64,000 bases of DNA from Pirellula sp. SH-Sr6A (GTDB lineage: Bacteria > Planctomycetota > Planctomycetia > Pirellulales > Pirellulaceae), in contig NZ_CP011272.1 in assembly GCF_001610875.1 (NCBI RefSeq), forward strand, positions 1,717,988 through 1,781,987, read 5' to 3'. The translations under genes and the position numbers were made by a program. Below the pieces are notes generated by a model. It searched no databases. It was given only the letters and a program-made list of their open reading frames with translations, and was not told the DNA's origin. Below, piece by piece: positions 43,305 to 52,359 of this stretch. Within the stretch, counting starts at the first letter, position 1; every line of letters starts with the position of its first letter.

Positions 43305-44511
43305 CGAAACGCTGGACAATGGCCTAGAAATTATCGCCGAGGTGAATCCCTCTGCGTTCAGTTTGGCTCTTGGATATTTCGTCAAAACGGGCTCGCGTGA
43401 TGAGTCCCCGGAATTGGCCGGGGTCAGCCACTTTCTCGAACATATGATGTTCAAAGGAACTGCTAGACGAACTTCCGTGGAAGTCAATCGAGAGTTGGAT
43501 GACCTCGGTTCGCAATCCAACGCGTATACGAGCGAGGAACAGACCGTTTATTACATGAGCGTTCTCCCGGAGAACCAAGCGCATGCGATCGACCTTCTAA
43601 GCGATATGATGCGTCCCTCGCTCCACGACGAAGATTTCCAGATGGAGCGACAGGTTATCATCGAAGAGATTGCGATGTACGATGACCAACCGCCCTATGG
43701 TGGGATGGAGCTCGCGATGGAAGAATTCTTCGTCGACCACCCTCTCGCCCGCCGGGTACTAGGAACGCGAGAGACGGTCGGTGCGATGGACACCGATGCC
43801 ATGCGTGCGTACCATCGCGCACGCTATGCCCCAAATAACTTGACCTTGGTCGCCGCGGGTGCCGTTGATTTTGAGGCATTGGTCGCCGACGCGAAACGCT
43901 TGACCCAACACTGGGTTCCATCTGACGCGACGCGACTGCTGTTGAAACCGGCTCCTCGCGAGAAGGAATCGACTTTGGTGCATCCACCTGCTACGCAGAC
44001 ATACACGTTGCAATACACGACAGGGGCGGGTTACAACGATTCAGCTCGCTACACGTATCGCATCCTGAGTTCGATCCTAGGCGATGACACCGGTAGCCGA
44101 CTCTTCTGGGAATTGGTGGACAACGGATTGGCCGAATCGGCGGTTAACTTCACCCAAGAATTCGAAGAGTGCGGGCTGTTTTGCACCTACATGGCATGCA
44201 CGCCCGAGGCGAGACGATCCAATTGGGACAAAGTCGAAGAGGTACTTCGAAACGGCCGGACCAAACCCATTCAAGATCGTGAAGTGGAACTGGCGAAAAA
44301 CAAGATCTGCTCCGGCATGATTTTGAGCTCCGAGCGTCCAGGAAATCGACTCTTCACCATAGGAAACGCCTGGTTGAATCGCGAGAAGTACGAGACCATC
44401 GCGCAATCGACGCAGAACTACCAGCGAGTCACCAAAGACGAACTTCAAGCTGCCTTTGAAAAACTGGCTGATCGAAAGAGCATCACCGTAAGCGTCGTCC
44501 CCGAGGAATAG
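43291..44511 (+). CDS. M16-family zinc peptidase (catalytic subunit)
   Basis: 406 residues. Its start overlaps the 3' end of the previous M16 gene by 14 bases. The inverted zinc motif HFLEH (about 47-51) is present, with the downstream Glu in VIIEEIAMYDD near 125. The N-lobe family pattern GSRDESPELAGVSHFLEHMM is complete. The C-lobe ends near 300. No signal peptide is visible. A general processing or turnover peptidase for small proteins, probably as a heterodimer with its neighbour. The following AsmA-like gene is convergent, leaving only four bases between stops. Confidence 0.9.
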   Translation: MQFRSETLDNGLEIIAEVNPSAFSLALGYFVKTGSRDESPELAGVSHFLEHMMFKGTARRTSVEVNRELDDLGSQSNAYTSEEQTVYYMSVLPENQAHAIDLLSDMMRPSLHDEDFQMERQVIIEEIAMYDDQPPYGGMELAMEEFFVDHPLARRVLGTRETVGAMDTDAMRAYHRARYAPNNLTLVAAGAVDFEALVADAKRLTQHWVPSDATRLLLKPAPREKESTLVHPPATQTYTLQYTTGAGYNDSARYTYRILSSILGDDTGSRLFWELVDNGLAESAVNFTQEFEECGLFCTYMACTPEARRSNWDKVEEVLRNGRTKPIQDREVELAKNKICSGMILSSERPGNRLFTIGNAWLNREKYETIAQSTQNYQRVTKDELQAAFEKLADRKSITVSVVPEE

Positions 44512-44515
44512 CTTT

Positions 44516-47500
44516 CTACTGAGGTTGAGGCGGAACGGCCGGCGCGGGAGCCCCTCCTCCGAACGGATTGGTACCGCCAAATCCTGGCAACTGCAAGTTC
44601 TGAAGATTCGGCAATGGGAGTTGAGGAAGGTTTTGCTGAACTCCTTGCTGCATTTGCTGCATGCCTTGCTGAAGGGGAGCCAATTGGTTGGACAAGGGTC
44701 CCAGCAACTTGTTCATCCCCTTTTCCATCTGCTTTTGCGCTTCGCTGCGCAATGCGGCACCGCCGATCTGCTGGGCGATCGATGTGAAGGCCGTGTAATC
44801 TACCTGAGGACGCTGCACCGTTCCTCGGAGGGGCAGTTGAAGCGATTGGCCGGCAAGCGATTGCAATGCGGGAGTCTTGTCAATCCAGTCTTTCTGAATA
44901 GGAACCGACGCGACGAGATCGAGCGAGCCATCGATGCCAACGGTACCACTCGTTTGTACCACGACATCGCCCGCTTGGATTTGCATGTTCTGGTGCGATA
45001 CGCGTCCTTGTTGAACGTTAAAACCGACCGTCTGGGTGGGCATATGCAACCAAGTCGTCGCTGCCCCCCCTCCATCCTGCGCGCCGAGCCCCTTGCGTAG
45101 ATTTCGAATCTGCTGAACCAGCGCGAGGAGCTGATCGGCCAAGGGCCCGGGTCCAACGTTGGCGCCGTGGATCGTGAGTTGACCTTTGACCGTTTGCTTG
45201 GGGAGATCGGTCGGCATGATCACAGCCTCGTCGATTTTCAAACTCAAGTTCCCTTGCACGCTCGTGACCTCTGCCAACAGCGGTGCAACATACTTGAGCC
45301 ACCCCTGACACATCTGCGGTGAGATAGCGACGTTATCGATTACCGTCTCGGGCGCTTGAACGATCGCGATGGGATTCGATGCCAAATTGCCGTCGAGATT
45401 CCAACGCAGCGTTCCCTGCGATACGGGTATTTCGGCCTTGGTAAGCAAATGCCCATTCTCGATCTTGAGCGGCACGTCTGCTTTACCGATGGGAATACCG
45501 ATCACACTCGCGCTATCCCAACCGATGTTCGAAGTAGCTTGGAGTGCATCGGACCAACTCGCATTGGCGCTGCCGGACGTCCACGATACCTCAAGTGGCT
45601 GCGTTCGTTGCCCGGCGACGACCAGATAGCTACCGGTCCATGGCTTCAGCTTCTCCGCAACACGCGCTGCATCGTAGGTGACATTTCCTTTGGAGAGAAA
45701 CTCCATCTTTTCCTTGGAGGAGGTCAACACGGCATTTCCGCCATAGGCAAACCATTCGGTCTGCAATTGCGAATCGTTGAGGTCTAGTTTCCCTGTGGTC
45801 AGATCGTAGCGACCGGAAGCGATCGCTTTTGCCTGCGGCTCTTCCCAAAGAATGGTCGTCGCAGGCGCGGTCGTTCCCCCCGTGCTTACCAATTTGGTCG
45901 TGGGATCCACCGGTTTTTGAATGGCTTTGATGTTCAACGCATCGACTCCGAGAGCCCAAACGATTTGGCTAGGATCCAATTGCCACTTCAGCTGCCCTGT
46001 GACATCACCGTCGACCGAAGTCGATGCCACCTCTCCTGACTGCAATGCGACCAGGAGCTGTTGGGGATTGATCCGGAATCCTGCTTGCCCAACACGTGTT
46101 CCCGCCTGAGCGCCGGCTTCGTCTTTTGCCTGCAACGCAAAGGAGAGAGACTGAAGGAGTAGATTGTCGACTTGCAGACGCGAGATGTCCTTCGTACTAA
46201 TTCTTCCTTGAAACTGCCCGACGACTTGAGGTTCCGCAAACCGAGTTTCCCCGGATTGGACGTAGAACTTGGTCGCACTAAATTTGGCCAGTGATATTTC
46301 GGCATGCGAGGCATCGACGACGCCTTTCGCTTCCAATTCGCACTGTCCGCCAAGATCGAGCCCCAGATCCAGGCCCGCAAACATTTTGGCGCGGCGCTGC
46401 CAGCCGGCCAGGTCCCCTGTCAGTTTCCATTGCATCCCGGCGGGTGGCAATTGAGCCATTCCCGGGGTCGACGGAACGAGCGAAACCGGCTCTTGAATCG
46501 ATGCCGATAACAACTCCGTATTTGCTTTGAGTTGCACCGAAGAGCGATCGATCTGGATCAAGCTTCCTTTGTCGAGACGAGCGACCAATTGCATTTCCCC
46601 TTCCCAGGCGGGCTCGTTCAATTGCCCAAACTGGGTCACCATGCGCACCGGGGTGGTCTTCAAGGCTCCGTTGGCGATGAGTCGATTACTTTCGTCCTGT
46701 TTCCAAGCGACCTGGCATTCGGCCGCCCCGGCCAAACTCTGAACGGGGAGCGCAAACCACTTGGAGAGTCGCTGCTGCATCTTTGCCAAGTCAAAACTCC
46801 CCGCGAGTTGTCCTTGCACCAAATCTCCTTGCCCTTGGATATTGCAAAACTCCGCTTTGCAATCGGCTTTAAAGCTGGGCTGCCCACCGGCAATCGGACG
46901 CACATCGAGCGTCGCGTTCAACGCTTCGTCCCAACGCATACTCGTACCGTTCATAATGGCTTCGAGTCCACCTAATTTGATCTGCATATTGCTATCCGGC
47001 GGGACAGTCGCATCGATCACCGAACGCTTTTGGGATGCAACCAATGTCGCCTCGCCGCGGACCAATTCGACTTGATCCTGCATGGGTAGCAGATCGGGGG
47101 CAACCTGAATGACCCTCGCCAGATCGATCGATCCATTTAGTTCGTAGTCCGCATTCATGATCCATGGCTGGGTCAATGTCGGGACGTTGGGTACCAGGGG
47201 CAAATCGAGGATCGCTTTCAAAGTTCCTATGTCCGAAGCCAACTGCAGGCCATCGGTCTTGATCCGGTCCTGTCCTTTGTTCACGGTTCCTGCCAAACGG
47301 ATCTGTTGCAGCGCTGCGCCTCGAGGTCCCACCAGGGTCGGTGCATGCACTTGCAATGAATCGATCTGAGCCGTGTGGATTTGAGCTAAGACCTGTTGCT
47401 GATTGTGCAATTCGATGTCGGCTTGCACCGTCGCCAATCCAGCGATCGATTCGATGGGGATTTCCGGCAGACGGCGTTTGACCAAACTGAACCAATGAAG

Positions 47501-48283
47501 GGGCAGCCCATTGGTTGCAATCGCCATCTTCAAAGGCATCAAACCATTCGGTTCGGCACCGACGGCAACCATAGGCTGAGCGAGCGGTTGTGTTTGAACG
47601 CTGAATTGTCCGCCCATCAATACCACACCGGGGGGAGCATTGGTTTGCTGGATGGTTCCGATCAAGGTCATCGGAGGGATCGGTTGCTCCACCGTAGGGA
47701 GTGGGATATCTGCTTGCTTGATCGCCAAATCCCAACTGGTAAGTTCGACACTATCGCGCGCATGAATCACGGCATCGGCGATGCGAATGCGTCCCGTAAA
47801 AGCGACTGAACTTGCCCCAGCTCCCGTCGACGCATCGGTTGGTGACTCGGCCGGTTCCAAAAAGGGTTTGAACGCCTTTTCGAGATTCGTAGTTCCCGGC
47901 TGAACATCCAGACGCACCGAAGCTCCTCGTACGGTTATCGTCTTTAGGTCAGCATAATTCGTGATCAGATTCCAAAGTGAGAGCTCCGTCTCGATCTCTT
48001 CGACCTTTGCTAGCTCAGCTCCTTGGTCATCCGACAATTGAAAACCGCGAATGCGAAAGGGCCGAAACCATCCAGCTTGGATCTCCGCCAAATCGATTCG
48101 CATGGGCTCCAGCCCCGCGTATCGGTTGATCATCGAGACAGCCAGTCCCCGGTTCTGGACCAGCATTGGCACACCAAAGAAACCTGCTGATAGAAAGACG
48201 ATCAGACCGACAATCAGTACCTTGCGGATTCGAAGTCTTCTGCGAGGTTTCTTGCTAAATCCGTTTTCTTTCTCACGTCTCAT
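44516..48283 (-). CDS. AsmA/TamB-like large envelope protein
   Basis: 1255 residues. A basic N-terminus (RRRLRIRK) is followed by one membrane segment at about 22-45, then more than 1100 residues of repetitive beta-strand sequence alternating Leu/Val with polar residues, as in AsmA, TamB and DUF748 proteins that bridge lipid or protein transport to the outer membrane. The last 150 residues contain an AsmA-C-like block (GTVGIDGSLDLVASVPIQKDW, GLQLPLRGTVQRPQVDYTAF in part). The final 60 are Gln/Pro-rich. It is a single leftward gene; FmdB and the halogenase-like gene are upstream on the same strand, 112 bases away. Function in envelope lipid traffic is inferred. Confidence 0.78.
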   Translation of the reverse strand: MRREKENGFSKKPRRRLRIRKVLIVGLIVFLSAGFFGVPMLVQNRGLAVSMINRYAGLEPMRIDLAEIQAGWFRPFRIRGFQLSDDQGAELAKVEEIETELSLWNLITNYADLKTITVRGASVRLDVQPGTTNLEKAFKPFLEPAESPTDASTGAGASSVAFTGRIRIADAVIHARDSVELTSWDLAIKQADIPLPTVEQPIPPMTLIGTIQQTNAPPGVVLMGGQFSVQTQPLAQPMVAVGAEPNGLMPLKMAIATNGLPLHWFSLVKRRLPEIPIESIAGLATVQADIELHNQQQVLAQIHTAQIDSLQVHAPTLVGPRGAALQQIRLAGTVNKGQDRIKTDGLQLASDIGTLKAILDLPLVPNVPTLTQPWIMNADYELNGSIDLARVIQVAPDLLPMQDQVELVRGEATLVASQKRSVIDATVPPDSNMQIKLGGLEAIMNGTSMRWDEALNATLDVRPIAGGQPSFKADCKAEFCNIQGQGDLVQGQLAGSFDLAKMQQRLSKWFALPVQSLAGAAECQVAWKQDESNRLIANGALKTTPVRMVTQFGQLNEPAWEGEMQLVARLDKGSLIQIDRSSVQLKANTELLSASIQEPVSLVPSTPGMAQLPPAGMQWKLTGDLAGWQRRAKMFAGLDLGLDLGGQCELEAKGVVDASHAEISLAKFSATKFYVQSGETRFAEPQVVGQFQGRISTKDISRLQVDNLLLQSLSFALQAKDEAGAQAGTRVGQAGFRINPQQLLVALQSGEVASTSVDGDVTGQLKWQLDPSQIVWALGVDALNIKAIQKPVDPTTKLVSTGGTTAPATTILWEEPQAKAIASGRYDLTTGKLDLNDSQLQTEWFAYGGNAVLTSSKEKMEFLSKGNVTYDAARVAEKLKPWTGSYLVVAGQRTQPLEVSWTSGSANASWSDALQATSNIGWDSASVIGIPIGKADVPLKIENGHLLTKAEIPVSQGTLRWNLDGNLASNPIAIVQAPETVIDNVAISPQMCQGWLKYVAPLLAEVTSVQGNLSLKIDEAVIMPTDLPKQTVKGQLTIHGANVGPGPLADQLLALVQQIRNLRKGLGAQDGGGAATTWLHMPTQTVGFNVQQGRVSHQNMQIQAGDVVVQTSGTVGIDGSLDLVASVPIQKDWIDKTPALQSLAGQSLQLPLRGTVQRPQVDYTAFTSIAQQIGGAALRSEAQKQMEKGMNKLLGPLSNQLAPLQQGMQQMQQGVQQNLPQLPLPNLQNLQLPGFGGTNPFGGGAPAPAVPPQPQ

Positions 48284-48395
48284 CTTGCCGACATCCTATC
48301 CCAGGGGAACCATACAAAGACGGTATCGCCGGGGATAGTAGTCGAATTCTACAAGAGGGGTCGATAGAGATTTTCGACCGGTTAGACAGCAAAAA

Positions 48396-48623
48396 TCAGT
48401 TGTCGAACATACAACCGCTCGCGCATTCCGACCTACCGCATGGTCCCGGTTCTGGAGAGGAGCCTCGTCCACCCGTCGCCATAACCGGTGCACTGACGAC
48501 GCTCAATTGCTTCGTCATTTCCTTTGCCCCACACTCCGGGCACTCTACCTTGGCGTCGGGCTTCGAAACGAGGAGTTCCGACTGCTTCTTGCAACGCTTG
48601 CATTCGTATTCGTAAAGTGGCAT
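48396..48623 (-). CDS. FmdB-family zinc ribbon protein
   Basis: 75 residues. It starts MPLYEYECKRCKK, the family hallmark, with CxxC at 8-11 and a second pair CPECG at about 28-31: a zinc ribbon. The last 20 residues hold three more cysteines (CGRSECASGC). Small proteins of this type are called putative regulators from their original neighbourhood, without a proven role. It follows the halogenase-like gene by 18 bases, and the MarR gene lies before that, suggesting a three-gene unit. Confidence 0.85.
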   Translation of the reverse strand: MPLYEYECKRCKKQSELLVSKPDAKVECPECGAKEMTKQLSVVSAPVMATGGRGSSPEPGPCGRSECASGCMFDN

Positions 48624-48641
48624 GGTGGTCTCCTCGCAGGA

Positions 48642-49898
48642 CTATTGAGCAGCCGCCATTTCCATAGCGGTCTCTCGCTTGAGTTCTTCGATCAGCGGCC
48701 AAAGTTCATCGACCCGTTCGTCGAACAAATTGCCGATGAGGATATCGGTGATAAGGTTTTTCTTATCCGGATATCTTCTCACCAGCTTACCGAAATTGAG
48801 CCCATCGTAAAACGCCATCACTAAATTGCGCATGCGGTTCATCGCCTTGTTGTACTCGGGCTCCCAGACTCGCAATCGAGCTTCGCTCGGATCGTTGGCC
48901 TCCAACGCATCTCCGACAGCTTGAGAGACGACGTCGGCAGACGTCAGCGCCAAGAGAACGCCCGAGGAATAGAGAGGGTCAAGAAACCCGTAGGCGTCCC
49001 CGGCCAACACCCAACCGTCTCCCCCACCCTGCTTCGCCTTGTAGGAATACTCTTTCTGAACAAAGTAATCTTTGACGCGTTCCGCACCTTCGATACGAGG
49101 CTTTACCCCTGGGCAGCGATCGACCTCTTGGTTGTAGATCACTTCGGGGTCTTTCGAATCCCGGTTTCGGAACAAGTAATCGAAGTTGGCGACCACCCCG
49201 ACGCTGACAACATCATCGTGCAGAGGGATATACCAAAACCAGCCCTTCTTCTCTTGAGTTTGAATGACGATCGTTCCACCGGCATCCAGTCCAGGTTCCC
49301 GCTTGGCTCCCTTCCAATACGTCCAGATCGCGGCCTTTCGCAGCTCTTGGTCCCACACCCGAAGGTTGAATCGGTCGATCAAGAGAGACGACTGCCCACT
49401 CGCGTCGATGACCACGGACGCGCGGACCTCCTTCTCCTCTTCCCCTTCGCATCGCACTTTGACGCCGACGACGCGATCCCCCTCGCTCAAGACATCGAGT
49501 ACGCGCGCCCCCTCGTGGACCGTCACGCCCGATTCTCTCGCATGATGGACCAGCATCTCATCAAATTCACTCCGAAGCACTTGCCAGGTCTGCGATCGCT
49601 CATGCGGGTCGTATTCCTCGAACCGAAACGGCTCGGAGAGCTTCCCGTGTTCATTGATAAATTGAACCCCATACTTCTTGGTGAAGTGACTGGCCTTCAT
49701 CTTGGGGAGCAAGCCGAGTTTGTCCAAAACCGGGTAACAAAAAGGGATTAACGATTCCCCCACATGAAATCGAGGAAAATGATCCCGTTCGTAGACGACG
49801 ACTTTGAAGCCGCGCTTGGCTAACAACGTTGCCGCTGCAGACCCAGAAGGCCCTCCGCCGATCACGATCACGTCGAACTGGTTTTCGCTTCGAATCAT
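48642..49898 (-). CDS. FAD-dependent oxidoreductase resembling flavin-dependent halogenases
   Basis: 418 residues. FAD-binding GGGPSG at 14-19, then YERD (37-40). The protein carries both short signatures used to identify flavin-dependent halogenases: WFWYIP at 220-225 (WxWxIP) and FLDPLYSSG at 305-313 (FxxPxxSxG). A candidate catalytic Lys lies at 75 in FTKKYGVQF, close to the expected position. Halogenases chlorinate or brominate aromatic substrates with reduced FAD from a separate reductase; related geranylgeranyl-reductase-like enzymes share the fold, so activity is uncertain. It lies between a MarR regulator and an FmdB protein. No flavin reductase is adjacent. Confidence 0.75.
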   Translation of the reverse strand: MIRSENQFDVIVIGGGPSGSAAATLLAKRGFKVVVYERDHFPRFHVGESLIPFCYPVLDKLGLLPKMKASHFTKKYGVQFINEHGKLSEPFRFEEYDPHERSQTWQVLRSEFDEMLVHHARESGVTVHEGARVLDVLSEGDRVVGVKVRCEGEEEKEVRASVVIDASGQSSLLIDRFNLRVWDQELRKAAIWTYWKGAKREPGLDAGGTIVIQTQEKKGWFWYIPLHDDVVSVGVVANFDYLFRNRDSKDPEVIYNQEVDRCPGVKPRIEGAERVKDYFVQKEYSYKAKQGGGDGWVLAGDAYGFLDPLYSSGVLLALTSADVVSQAVGDALEANDPSEARLRVWEPEYNKAMNRMRNLVMAFYDGLNFGKLVRRYPDKKNLITDILIGNLFDERVDELWPLIEELKRETAMEMAAAQ

Positions 49899-49930
49899 CG
49901 TTCACTCCTTAGGTATGTCCAAGATTTCAA

Positions 49931-50410
49931 CTACCAATTGCTTCCCTCAGGCTCATGCGGCTTTCTCGCTTTCGAAAGAAGTTCGCACAGCTGCCGAAGT
50001 TCCTTTTGCGACAAATGGCCGATCTGATCGGCGTGCATCGCCTCCAACGGTGCTTCGATTTCTCCAAGGATCTTGTGTCCCTCGGGAGTCAACGAAACCA
50101 AAACAGCCCGGCGATCCTCTTGCGACCGCGTTCGCAGGACATAACCGTCCTGCTCCAGCCGATCTAACATGCGAGTGATGTCCGGTGCCCGCGAAACCAA
50201 CCGGGTCGCTATGGTCAGCGTTGGGACCGACGATTCGGACCCCTGAAGCAGCCGAAGCACGTTGTATTGTTGTGGGGTTAGCCCAAAAGGAGCAAAAAAC
50301 CGCTCTTCAATGGCCTTGAGGCGATCGTACGTCCTCCAAATGGAGAGGTAAGCCTCTTGGGAGAGCGAATCAAATTTCCGTTTCACTACCATCTCGTCCT
50401 GCCACATGCC
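49931..50410 (-). CDS. MarR-family transcriptional regulator
   Basis: 159 residues from ATG 50410, chosen for GGAG six bases upstream; the frame also allows ATG 50446 and ATG 50395. A winged helix with recognition region SVPTLTIATRLVSRAPDITRM and wing RSQEDRRAVLVSLT, the DxRxxxVxLT-like pattern of the family. MarR proteins are dimeric repressors released by small aromatic ligands. The gene is directly upstream of the halogenase-like gene (32 bases), so it probably regulates itself and that gene. A palindrome overlaps its predicted -35 box. Confidence 0.9.
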   Translation of the reverse strand, partial: GMWQDEMVVKRKFDSLSQEAYLSIWRTYDRLKAIEERFFAPFGLTPQQYNVLRLLQGSESSVPTLTIATRLVSRAPDITRMLDRLEQDGYVLRTRSQEDRRAVLVSLTPEGHKILGEIEAPLEAMHADQIGHLSQKELRQLCELLSKARKPHEPEGSNW

Positions 50411-50448
50411 ACTCTCCGTCGGAAGACCCCAATCGGACGACCCCATGC

Positions 50449-50480
50449 AGTATAGACCTAATTAGTCGTCGAAACAACTA
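50449..50480 (-). promoter_or_regulatory. Promoter and overlapping operator of the MarR cluster
   Basis: On the minus strand: -35 TTGTTT (50472-50477), 17-base spacer, -10 TATACT (50449-50454), about 40 bases before the MarR ATG. An 18-bp near-palindrome TAGTCGT-CGAA-ACAACTA (50463-50480, one mismatch) covers the -35, as expected for an autorepressor site. Confidence 0.5.
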
Positions 50481-50659
50481 TTGTCGAGACAGGAAAAGTC
50501 GGAATTGTTTGGGAGTTGCGAGGTTGGGAAAGAGAACCGGGTGGATTCCCAAATTGTGGTGACTTCGCTGATCGGTTACACTTCTCGTCCTGTCATCAGG
50601 TGTCCTCCAGTCTGGCCCCGTACTCGGTCCGTTCCTACCCCTTTGTTAGATCGCGTTTC

Positions 50660-52222
50660 ATGGGCCAGCTGCGTTTTCGAGTCCGGAGTGCCGAAAGCTA
50701 CGACCCGAATATTTGGCAAACGGCCTACGTCTCAGGACTCGAGGGGATCCCATGGTCCAGTCGCAATCGTATCGAAAGCGATTTGTTTATCATCGACCGA
50801 ACGGTCAATGAGTCGGGCAAGCTCTCGATTGTTTGGCCGACCGAGGAATATGGACCGCTTCTTCTCTCGACCGCATCGCTTCGATGTCAAGAAGCTCCCT
50901 ATGTGCTGATTCTGGAACTGGCGCGGGGCACGATCCACCGGATCCGAGGCCGAGCATTGGATTGGCAACGGATTGGACTGAAGCTCCCCGATGTGTTCCA
51001 CCAAAGCATGGAACAAGCCTTGGAGGCGTTCGTCGAAGCCGTGCTCGCTTCGAATGACTTGCACCGTTGCACTCCACTGGCGCAGCGAGCCATCGACCTG
51101 ACCATCGCAGCGGCAAAACCACTAGGACGAGCCTTCATCTCGCAGTCATTGCAGGCTCGCCATCAATCCGAAAAACAATTGAGCACGCTGTTGGGGGTCA
51201 AACTCACTCCTACCCCCGAATGGAGTCTCGATGCTGCCTCTCTTTTGCCCGCGATCAATACCGTCCATCTGTCGATGGAGCAGTGGCAACTGGAAGGAGA
51301 CAGTCCTCAAGACCGCTACGGTGTTTTGGACCAGCAACTCGCTTGGGCACGCGATCATTCCCTGCGAGTCTTCGCAGGCCCGTTGCTCAACCTCCAACCC
51401 CATGCCATCCCCAGATGGCTCTATTTGTTCAACGACTTCGAGTCCCTCTACGATGCGACTTGCAAACATGCGACTCAGGTTGTGGAACGCTACCGCGGGC
51501 AAGTCCACTTGTGGACAGCCGCCGCAGGCCTCAACACCCCGAACACGCTCGGCTTGACCGACGAACAGATACTCCATCTCTCCGTCGGCGTAATCCAATC
51601 GGTTCGTCGATCGGATCCGAAGACTCCAGTGATCGTGACCATCGATTCGCCATGGGCGGAGTACTTGGGTCAAAAATCGGACGGAATCAGCCCGCTTCAC
51701 TTCGCCGATGCGTTGGTCCGAGCCGACTTGGGACTCTCTGGGCTAGGCCTGGAGTTGAACCTCAATTACTGGCCTTTTGGCTCCCTTCCCCGCGACTTGA
51801 TCGACCTTTCGGATTTGATCGACCACTGGAACATTCTCGGCCTCCCGTTACTCGTCCAGCTTTGCACCCCATGCAATGCCAGACCATCCGCTCGGGCTAT
51901 TTCAAAAGCGTCCGTCGTCTCGGGATGGCAATATCCTGAATCGAATGCGTGGGAAAAGAGATCCATGAAGGACAGCGATTCGGATCGCCCCAAAAACCCA
52001 TCGAACGGAAACGACGACGCCCCCTGCTGCCGATTGCCACTCAACGGGCTGGAAGCGATCCAGATGCTGCTGGCCAAAACCAACGTGCATGGCATTATCT
52101 GGAACCAATTCTCCGATCGAGGAGAGCATGTCTATCCGAACGCTGGCCTGATCGATTCGCAGGGTTGCCGACGAAGTTTGCTGGATGGACTAGCACGCCT
52201 TCGACAACTGCACGTGCACTAG
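50660..52222 (+). CDS. GH10 (xylanase)-like protein without the expected catalytic glutamates
   Basis: 520 residues from ATG 50660; the open frame starts 48 codons earlier, but this Met begins the plausible N-terminus. The C-terminal half (about 165-520) has the order of motifs of a GH10 barrel: RVFAGPLLNLQPHAIPRWL, then RYRGQVHLWTAAAGLN where family members read WDVVNE, and GLPLLVQLCTPC where the nucleophile Glu (ITE) is normally found. So both catalytic glutamates look replaced, unless Glu365 (LELN) serves. The first 160 residues are a separate beta-rich region. No signal peptide. Perhaps a carbohydrate-binding rather than hydrolytic protein. Divergent from the MarR cluster. Confidence 0.6.
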   Translation: MGQLRFRVRSAESYDPNIWQTAYVSGLEGIPWSSRNRIESDLFIIDRTVNESGKLSIVWPTEEYGPLLLSTASLRCQEAPYVLILELARGTIHRIRGRALDWQRIGLKLPDVFHQSMEQALEAFVEAVLASNDLHRCTPLAQRAIDLTIAAAKPLGRAFISQSLQARHQSEKQLSTLLGVKLTPTPEWSLDAASLLPAINTVHLSMEQWQLEGDSPQDRYGVLDQQLAWARDHSLRVFAGPLLNLQPHAIPRWLYLFNDFESLYDATCKHATQVVERYRGQVHLWTAAAGLNTPNTLGLTDEQILHLSVGVIQSVRRSDPKTPVIVTIDSPWAEYLGQKSDGISPLHFADALVRADLGLSGLGLELNLNYWPFGSLPRDLIDLSDLIDHWNILGLPLLVQLCTPCNARPSARAISKASVVSGWQYPESNAWEKRSMKDSDSDRPKNPSNGNDDAPCCRLPLNGLEAIQMLLAKTNVHGIIWNQFSDRGEHVYPNAGLIDSQGCRRSLLDGLARLRQLHVH

Positions 52223-52359
52223 TTGGTTGCGTAAGCACTTTCTTTGCGGAATATGAAGAGCCATTGTCTCCCCTCCACGGCATTGTTGCGTGCCACTGAG
52301 GGAGTAAGATAGTTTCGGTCACGTTCTCCCTCCACCTTCCTAAGTAATCAAGGTAAACC

